A stretch of 35,579 nucleotides of DNA from Acidobacteriota bacterium (GTDB taxonomy: Bacteria; Acidobacteriota; Terriglobia; UBA7540). Below are positions 28,903-35,579 of this stretch, piece by piece. A program made the position numbers and the translations under genes. Each line of letters begins with the position of its first letter. Within the stretch, counting starts at the first letter, position 1. The notes beneath the pieces were generated by a model. That model was not told the origin of the DNA, ran no database searches, and worked only from the letters and a program-made list of their open reading frames with translations. The stretch lies in assembly GCA_003171295.1 (NCBI GenBank), contig PMYF01000907.1:1-35579 (forward strand), given 5' to 3'.

Positions 28903-31209
28903 TCACCGGTAATCTTCAACTCGCGGCTTCTCCACCGCAGTGATGCCAAACAGGATAGGCTCGGCCCCTGAAGGGCCAGGCGAACCTATCATCTTGACCG
29001 ACACAATAGGGACATCCGGCCTTGGATTTTTCCACTCACTGGCCCAGATTACAGCCGGGCGGCCGTCGGGCAACTTGCCAGCCGCCAAGGCACGCGTCAG
29101 ATAGTACGGGTTGTCGAAACTCGCGTTCCAGCTTCCCACAGTCTCGTCATAGCGGATCTCGTGGGTTTGGACCAACCCATCGACATATTGAATCTCGTAA
29201 AACCCCAACAGTTCACTCGCTTCACGGGGGAATTGCGTTTGATCGCCGGCATGAATCGTCGCCCGGCCCTGGGCTGTGGCCGATTGAACAAACAGCAACG
29301 AGGCCCAACGGCCGCTGACGGGCAGTAAGACTTCAATCGGATTCTCACCCTTGCGCCGCCCAACCAAAACACAGGAATGGCCGCCATTTTTAGGTGCATC
29401 GCCAATCTCAAAGGGCATGTCGTTGTAATACCCACGGCCACTCTTGAGGCCTGACAGGTTCCAATCTTGGCCTTCCGGAGCATGGTTGAAAGCTGGGGCG
29501 AGGTCAAGAACCTCAAACCGGATGGGATTAGCATCCAGCGAAGGGACTGGGTCGTCCGCCAATAACCGGCGGATTCCCGGCATAAGCTGGGCAACCCGCT
29601 CCAATGCTGCAAGTTGTTCCGGGTAATGTACGGACCAGACCATGTTTATAGTGTAGATGGCCTCCGGGAGGTTCAATTTGCCGATTTGGAATTCCTCCAA
29701 GGCGCACCACGAGGAGATCTCCCCCCCGATTGTTCCGCCTCGTTGGACTCTTCCGGGCCAGTCCTTTTCCCAGGTGCCGAAGAAGTTGCCGATAACAAAG
29801 GTCCACCCGAGCTTCTTGAATGTCTCGTCGCCTCTTTCTTCAGACCAATTTGTAATGTGAATTTCGTTAGTGGCAGCGGCTACGATTTCCCGGGCACTTG
29901 TAGTATCGGGATGTTCGTACCGTACGACCCCGCCGGAGGTTTCGTTTCCTCCGAAACGATTGTGCCAGTCAACTAAGTGGTCCCCCCACATCCAGGTCTC
30001 AATGCCTTTCTCCTTGAGGTGCCGATAAATTTTCAGCACATCCTGGGCATAGAGTTCGCCGGGATCTTTTCCTCTACACCGCGGGCAAAACGCGTCCGCG
30101 CGCCATTCATCGTGCCCGATATGCACTCTCTTGGGGTGAAGTACGTCGATGTACTCATCGAGAACCTCGAAGAGGAGCTTGTAGGAATCCGGATTGGAGG
30201 GACAATAGGAATCTGGCCAAGCCATGTCTGGATCTTCCGCTAACTCGCGGTGCGCCGCGGTAAGGTAATAGCAATGGGTCAGGGACTGGACCTCGGGAAT
30301 GATTTCCAGGCCGTACTGGTCAGCTAATGTGGCAAGGTTCTTCAGATCCTCCTTTTCAATGTAAGCACCACCTCCCACGCCAAAATGGCACGAGGCAGCG
30401 AAACGATTCGCGGTGCCAAGCGGAATCCCCTCCCCGGTTTTCCCTATGGTGTCACCATACGCGTACCACTCGTTGACCGTCCGTCGCCAGCCGACGCTGA
30501 TCTCGGGATGGGTTTCGAGCCGCATTCCCCCGCCCACTTCCATGATCATTCCGTTGAACTTGTATCGGAGCAGAAAGTCTCGCATGTAACGCCGGGCATA
30601 GGGAAGCATCTGTTTGCCCGGGACAAACACGTGAACCCAGCGGATCGGCAGAAAGGGCCAATCCCTGATGGTCGCCCTCCAGACTGACACGCTTTGATGA
30701 CCCCACGGGTGGACCAGTTGAATAAAAGATGATACGCCGTACAATGTACCGCGATAGTCGCACCCGGCGATTACCGCCCGATCCGCGCCAATCTGAAGCT
30801 GATATCCTTCCGGTCCCGGATTCCGCTGGGACACACCCGGCCCCGCGGCAGCAGCGATCATCGGGGAGGAAACCATCCCCACAAACACCGGGGTCTTGCC
30901 CGCAGGAGCGTGGCCGGCCACCACTGGGATCACGACCATGAATTGGTCCTCGATTAGTTCGGCCAGCAACTTCCCCGGCATTTGCGCCCGTTCATCGCCT
31001 GGTGGCACCACGATAGCGGCATTGGTGAGTAGCAACCTCTTCTGTTCGAATTTGGCTCCGCGGGGGATTGGCCAGATTGGAACCGGCGAGGAACCAGGGC
31101 CCGACTCCGTAAACGTGGGTGAGGCCAGGGCGAAAACCGGGATAAGAAATATCGTGGCAACGGCTGAGATACGTCGAGCTGACATGGCAAGACCTCGTCG
31201 AAGCTTCAA
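28903..31209 (-). CDS. Glycoside hydrolase family 20 beta-N-acetylhexosaminidase-like protein
   Basis: Signal peptide; GCDYRGTLYGVSSFIQLV, YGLEIIPEVQSLTHCYYL, HPKRVHIGHDEWR (GH20 catalytic D-E). Confidence 0.85.
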   Translation of the reverse strand: MKLRRGLAMSARRISAVATIFLIPVFALASPTFTESGPGSSPVPIWPIPRGAKFEQKRLLLTNAAIVVPPGDERAQMPGKLLAELIEDQFMVVIPVVAGHAPAGKTPVFVGMVSSPMIAAAAGPGVSQRNPGPEGYQLQIGADRAVIAGCDYRGTLYGVSSFIQLVHPWGHQSVSVWRATIRDWPFLPIRWVHVFVPGKQMLPYARRYMRDFLLRYKFNGMIMEVGGGMRLETHPEISVGWRRTVNEWYAYGDTIGKTGEGIPLGTANRFAASCHFGVGGGAYIEKEDLKNLATLADQYGLEIIPEVQSLTHCYYLTAAHRELAEDPDMAWPDSYCPSNPDSYKLLFEVLDEYIDVLHPKRVHIGHDEWRADAFCPRCRGKDPGELYAQDVLKIYRHLKEKGIETWMWGDHLVDWHNRFGGNETSGGVVRYEHPDTTSAREIVAAATNEIHITNWSEERGDETFKKLGWTFVIGNFFGTWEKDWPGRVQRGGTIGGEISSWCALEEFQIGKLNLPEAIYTINMVWSVHYPEQLAALERVAQLMPGIRRLLADDPVPSLDANPIRFEVLDLAPAFNHAPEGQDWNLSGLKSGRGYYNDMPFEIGDAPKNGGHSCVLVGRRKGENPIEVLLPVSGRWASLLFVQSATAQGRATIHAGDQTQFPREASELLGFYEIQYVDGLVQTHEIRYDETVGSWNASFDNPYYLTRALAAGKLPDGRPAVIWASEWKNPRPDVPIVSVKMIGSPGPSGAEPILFGITAVEKPRVEDYR

Positions 31210-31276
31210 TTCCCAAAGCTAACTTGTGAAACCACTGTAAGCCCACCAGGTGATGGTACCTTGTTTCACGGAGCGC

Positions 31277-32698
31277 CTACTTGCCCTTTGCCGCGCGGCG
31301 GGCAGCTTTTTCGACCTCCGCCATCACTTGGTGGATGTCACCCTTACCGGTGCGCGGATTCATAACCACAATCCGAAAGACTCGGCGCCCGTCCAGCACC
31401 GTCGAGCTGATGTAAGCCCTCCCGCCGGCGTTGACCTCTTCCTTAATCCGCCAATGGAGAAGGTCGGAGGCACGACCCGAGCGTGGCGCTCTGCGCAGGC
31501 GGAAACAGAGGATATTCAATTGCGGTTCGTGCACGGGTTCAAGCAGAGGCGAGTGGGTGCAATGATCATAAGCGACATGCGCCACGTCGCAGACGCGGGT
31601 TGTCAGTTCATCCCAGAGTGCACTGGAATAGGCTTTCCACGTGAGCCAGGTTTTCAAGCTATCGAAGCGCTGGGAGCAGGCGATGGTGAACTGGCCGAGG
31701 TCCGGAAATTCCCGGGGCGAGACGCTAAAAAGATACGGCGCATGCTGGTCGAAGGCAGCGCGCATATGCCGTCCATTCCTGAACAGCACGATGCTGGCGG
31801 TGAGGGGCATGAACAGCATCTTGTGAGGGTCGAAGGTAATCGAGTCCGCGCGCTCAATCTCCCGGAGGAGAAAGCGATAGCGCCGGCTGAACGCCATCCC
31901 ACCGCCATGCGCGGCATCCACGTGCAGCCACGCATTTTCTCGGCGTGCCATCTCCGCCAGCGTCATCAAGTCATCGCAGCTTCCAGTGGGCGTCGAGCCA
32001 CAGGTGGCGACAAGCACGAACTGGTGGAATCCGGCCCTCCGCGCCGCCCGGAACGCCGCCGGGACCTCCCGCGAGTCGGTGCGGTAGAGTCCGTCGAGCG
32101 GGATGGTAAAGACGGCGTCACTACCCAAGCCCATCATGCCGGCAGCCCGGCTGACCGTGTAATGCGTTTGAGCTCCGGCCAGAATGGCGATCCGGCCACC
32201 CCCCCGCTTCCAGGACTCTGGCGCAAGCCGGGCGCGCGCCGCCAGCAGAGCCGTAAGGTTCGCAAAACTCCCGCCCGGCACGCTCCTGCCGTCCGCTCTG
32301 GCGGGATATCCAAAAAGGTGCTTGAAGTCATCGATTAAGTCGCGGTCGATGGCAGTTGCCGCCGGTGACATCTCCCATACGGCGAGGCTGTTGTTTAGTG
32401 CCGCCACGACGGATTCAACCAGCGCCGCGAGCGGAATAGGTGCAGCCACTTGTTGCGCCACATAGCGCGGATGGGCCAAGTGGAGACTCGTTTCGATGAC
32501 TTCCGCGACGATTTTCGCTGCATTTTCCGCGCTGACTCGACTCCGGAGCAGCCTCCTGACCCCCGCGAGGCAGTTTGGATCGCGAACCGGGCCTTCCCAT
32601 CTCGTCAATGCGCGGGCCGTCAAGGCCCCCAGGTCCCGCGCCTGTTGTCGAACCCTGGCCGGGTTCCATATTTGGAGGTCCAGAGAGTCGTTCGTCAT
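31277..32698 (-). CDS. Group II pyridoxal-phosphate-dependent decarboxylase (aromatic-amino-acid/glutamate decarboxylase-like)
   Basis: TCGSTPTGSCDDLMTLAEMA, WLHVDAAHGGGMAFS, SITFDPHKMLFMPL (PLP lysine). ORF opens at 32773; ATG 32698 gives MTNDSLDLQIW. Confidence 0.9.
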   Translation of the reverse strand: MTNDSLDLQIWNPARVRQQARDLGALTARALTRWEGPVRDPNCLAGVRRLLRSRVSAENAAKIVAEVIETSLHLAHPRYVAQQVAAPIPLAALVESVVAALNNSLAVWEMSPAATAIDRDLIDDFKHLFGYPARADGRSVPGGSFANLTALLAARARLAPESWKRGGGRIAILAGAQTHYTVSRAAGMMGLGSDAVFTIPLDGLYRTDSREVPAAFRAARRAGFHQFVLVATCGSTPTGSCDDLMTLAEMARRENAWLHVDAAHGGGMAFSRRYRFLLREIERADSITFDPHKMLFMPLTASIVLFRNGRHMRAAFDQHAPYLFSVSPREFPDLGQFTIACSQRFDSLKTWLTWKAYSSALWDELTTRVCDVAHVAYDHCTHSPLLEPVHEPQLNILCFRLRRAPRSGRASDLLHWRIKEEVNAGGRAYISSTVLDGRRVFRIVVMNPRTGKGDIHQVMAEVEKAARRAAKGK

Positions 32699-33012
32699 CG
32701 CCACCTGCTCCGGGTATTTTGTGAGTCCCCCTACGGAAGAAATCCTGTCAGGGGCTGAGGCAATGCTCCGCAAAGGGCTAATCCGGGCATTGGATGCAAC
32801 GTGCCGCCGTAGGAGACTTTGTCCGATGTTCTAACTGGTTTAGAAAACATACATCAATCGAGACCAGGTCGCCCTCGACCCAGGCATCCTGACCTGCATA
32901 AGGGACGCCAGCCTGCCCATGGCGAAATGGCGTTGCGCCCTAAAGGGTTCCTTTCAGTCGCGTGTCCTCGTTCATATACAGGAAGAACCTGGGTTGAGTC
33001 CAGTAAATCCAG

Positions 33013-33028
33013 GTAACGTTTCCGTATC
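33013..33028 (+). promoter_or_regulatory. Motif site 2, GTAACGTTTCCGTATC, upstream of the TolB/TPR regulator
   Basis: Matches site 1 (26803-26818) at 13 of 16 positions. Confidence 0.45.
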
Positions 33029-33314
33029 ATTAGCGGAGTCGGCTCAGATCGCTCTCTCCCTCATCAGTGGCAGAGTGGCTTGCCCGGGACAGGAACGATA
33101 GGACATCGTCTTGGTGGCAGTTCATAAAGGGCTTGCATTTTGCCAGCCCTGTGCTTAGATTGAAGGGAAATCCGAGGCGTTCAGGCAGCTGAGGAGCCCC
33201 GGGAAAAACGGGTGCGTTTCTAAACACAACTTCAAGGGCTGTCCCGCTAAGAGTGTGATGGCGGGTGGCTTTGGTATTTGTAGCGTCGGGTCGGCGTCGC
33301 ACAGCGCGAAGGGC

Positions 33315-35312
33315 ATGCACAACCCCACCAGGCAAGATCGAGAGAACCCTGCGAAGGGGGACGCCGGTCCGGCCTCCCAGACTCCGGTTGCGCCGGAGTT
33401 TGTACAGGCTGAACTTGAAAGAGTCTTGGCAAGCAAGACCTTCAGTAGCTCTCCACGTCTCAGCCGTTTCCTAAGGTTCACCGTAGAGCAGACTATCCAA
33501 GGGCACAAAGACAAGATCAAAGAATACCTCCTAGGGGTTGATGTGTTTGACCGCGGGCGGTCCTATGATCCTCGAATAGATCCCATTGTGCGAGTGGAAG
33601 CAGGCAGGCTGCGGACCAAGCTCCAGCAGTACTACATATCCGAGGGTGCGTGTGCTCCTCTGGTTTTCGAACTCCCCAAGGGAAGGTACATACCTAGCTT
33701 TCGCACCAATGATTCTCCGCAGGCTGGTAATGAGCGCCACTTGCCTCGATTTTGGCGACCCCTAGGATTCCAGGGCATATCGTTGTTGGTGATCGGGCTC
33801 CTGGGGCTTGGAATCATGCTCTATTGGATTGTCCACTCGTTATCCCGGAAGCGCTCTGACTTTAACTCTGCTGCGGCAGTTGCGGGCGCGCCAATCGATA
33901 AGGCGCAGAACATATCCCGGGGTGGGGTGTCGTCCATTGCGGTCCTCCCTTTTGAGGATCTGAGCCCGCAGAAGGACCAAGCCTACTTCTGCGATGGAAT
34001 GACCGATACCCTCATTAACGCCTTGACCAAAGTGGCGGGATTGCGTGTAGCGGCGCGTACCTCAGCGTTTTCCTTTAGGGACAAACAGGTGGACATTGGG
34101 ACGATTGGGGAAAAGCTCCATGTGGGGGCGGTACTCGAAGGGAGTGTTCGGAAGGCAGACAAGAGGCTGAGAGTCTCAGCCCAACTGGTCAATGTGTCCG
34201 ACGGCCTGAACATTTGGTCTGAGGTATACGATCGGAACATTGAGGACATCTTTGCCATACAGGATGAAATCTCCTGGGCGATTGTCAACGCTCTTGAAAA
34301 CAAACTCGCGGAATCTTCTGGAACAGGGAAACAACTCGCCAAGACATATACTCGGAATCCGGATGCCTACGCTCTCTATTTGCGGGGCCAATACCACCTG
34401 GCGCAGATGACCCGTCCTGCGATCGACAAGAGCATGAGCTACTTCACCAAGGCCATTAAGGTAGATCCGAGCTACGCCCTGGCCTATGCGGGGATGGCCG
34501 AAGCGTACAACCTTCTGGGGAATTTGAACTTTTCACCTCCCCATGAGGTTATGCCGAAGGCGAAGGCAGCAGCATTGAAGGCTCTAGCGATTGACGAGTC
34601 ACTCGCTGAGGCACACGCCGCGCTGGGGCTTGTCAAGTCAACCTATGACTGGGATTGGCAGGGCGCCGAGCGGGAGTTTAGACGCGCCATCGAGCTTAAC
34701 CCGGGCTATGTATCCGCTTATCAATGGTATGGGTTGACTTGCCTGGCATCGACGGGCCGCATGGGAGAAGCCCTGGCCGCCATCTCGCAAGCCCGGAGCC
34801 TCGACCCGTTATCGCTGCTTACCAATACCAATCTGGCGACCGTTCTCCTGAGGCTGGGTCGGTACGACGAAGCTATCCGAATTTACATGGAAACCATCGA
34901 CCTTGAACCGGGATTCTTCTGGGCATACAGAGATTTGGGGTTAGCTTTGTACGAGAAACATTCGTTCCGGGATTCCATCAATGCCCTCGAAAAGGCGAAT
35001 ACAATTTCCAATGGAAACCCTGGGGTCATGGCAGCACTTGGCTACTGCTACGGTGCAACCGGCAACACGCCCAAAGCGCAGCATATCCTCAATGAATTGA
35101 AGGAGCTTTCGAGGAAAACCTACGTGCCTCCGTACCATGTGGCGGCAGTCTACGTGGGCCTTGGCAATAAGGTACAGGCGCTGGAGTGGCTGGACCGAGC
35201 CTATGAAGATCGTTCCATATGGATGAATGGAATTGGAGTGGACCCGTTGTTCGCCAGCTTGCGCAAAGAGCCGCAGTTCATCGCCATATTGAAGGGAATG
35301 GGATTGGAATAG
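33315..35312 (+). CDS. N-terminal wHTH-like domain, TM, TolB-like domain and C-terminal TPR regulator
   Basis: SSSPRLSRFLRFTVEQTIQGHKDKIKEYLLGVDVFDRGRSYDPRIDPIVRVEAGRLRTKLQQYY; TM LLVIGLLGLGIMLYWIV; SIAVLPFEDLSPQKDQAYFCDGMTDTLINALTKVAGLRVAARTSAF (TolB-like); C-terminal TPRs. ORF opens at 33255. Confidence 0.88.
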   Translation: MHNPTRQDRENPAKGDAGPASQTPVAPEFVQAELERVLASKTFSSSPRLSRFLRFTVEQTIQGHKDKIKEYLLGVDVFDRGRSYDPRIDPIVRVEAGRLRTKLQQYYISEGACAPLVFELPKGRYIPSFRTNDSPQAGNERHLPRFWRPLGFQGISLLVIGLLGLGIMLYWIVHSLSRKRSDFNSAAAVAGAPIDKAQNISRGGVSSIAVLPFEDLSPQKDQAYFCDGMTDTLINALTKVAGLRVAARTSAFSFRDKQVDIGTIGEKLHVGAVLEGSVRKADKRLRVSAQLVNVSDGLNIWSEVYDRNIEDIFAIQDEISWAIVNALENKLAESSGTGKQLAKTYTRNPDAYALYLRGQYHLAQMTRPAIDKSMSYFTKAIKVDPSYALAYAGMAEAYNLLGNLNFSPPHEVMPKAKAAALKALAIDESLAEAHAALGLVKSTYDWDWQGAEREFRRAIELNPGYVSAYQWYGLTCLASTGRMGEALAAISQARSLDPLSLLTNTNLATVLLRLGRYDEAIRIYMETIDLEPGFFWAYRDLGLALYEKHSFRDSINALEKANTISNGNPGVMAALGYCYGATGNTPKAQHILNELKELSRKTYVPPYHVAAVYVGLGNKVQALEWLDRAYEDRSIWMNGIGVDPLFASLRKEPQFIAILKGMGLE

Positions 35313-35579
35313 TAAGCGGAGAGCCACTCCTAGACTCCGGAATTTGGGTTTCCCCTATCGACCAGACCGCCCGCCCGCAACCCTTGAGAAGAGAAACTAC
35401 AAGGGTCCGGGGAGCGACACCGCGGGAAGAGCTCTTGCTTCTTCCCACCATCAACTAGCAAAGGTAGATTTACCGTAACTTTACGTTGTTGTACTTCCCC
35501 TAACCGCTCACCAGCCGTACAGTCGGTTCTACGCTGCTGAGGTACAGCCAAAGGCCTGGTTGGGCGGAGGTGCAATGCG

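Noticed and set aside
31250-32338. 362-aa plus-strand ORF
   Set aside because: Antisense to the well-supported PLP decarboxylase (31277-32698); composition looks like a GC-rich shadow ORF with no family signature.
1-35579. CRISPR arrays or rRNA genes
   Set aside because: No regularly spaced repeats and no rRNA-like conserved blocks were seen on reading the sequence.

Overview
The window reads as bacterial and probably acidobacterial. The lineage is inferred from an Oar-type TonB-dependent receptor, a PadR/ADOP remnant, TolB-wHTH-TPR regulators and DUF5009/GH20/SGNH genes; no search was run. It splits into two parts. Positions ~1-15,072 look like a decaying integrated element. On the left is the C-terminus of a tyrosine recombinase, on the minus strand and missed by the ORF track. 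It is followed by TGAGAC/GTCTCA iterons, a CHC2-type zinc-finger protein, a terminase small subunit with an internal TAG, a truncated terminase large subunit, an ArdC/ImmA-like HExxH metallopeptidase gene with two in-frame stops, a divergent XRE regulator, a type I restriction hsdR with a one-base frameshift, an hsdS stub with no hsdM, a second HExxH protein and a small CxxC protein. The right end is a 3' tRNA fragment (T-arm + acceptor + CCA), which suggests an att site. Positions ~15,600-35,579 look like ordinary chromosome: glgC, TPR proteins, SGNH hydrolases, a TonB-dependent receptor, a GH20 hexosaminidase, a group II PLP decarboxylase and a TolB/TPR regulator. This part also holds relics: an SNF2-helicase motif VI fragment, a PadR-ADOP chimera, an IS110-family transposase carrying 5 stops, and a TPR pseudogene with three lesions. 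I did not find a convincing intact novel system. The leads most worth checking are a shared 16-bp motif GTAACGTWWCSGTATC near the TonB receptor and the TolB/TPR regulator, a cluster of four hairpins just upstream of hsdR, and the uncharacterised HExxH protein at 13250-14299.
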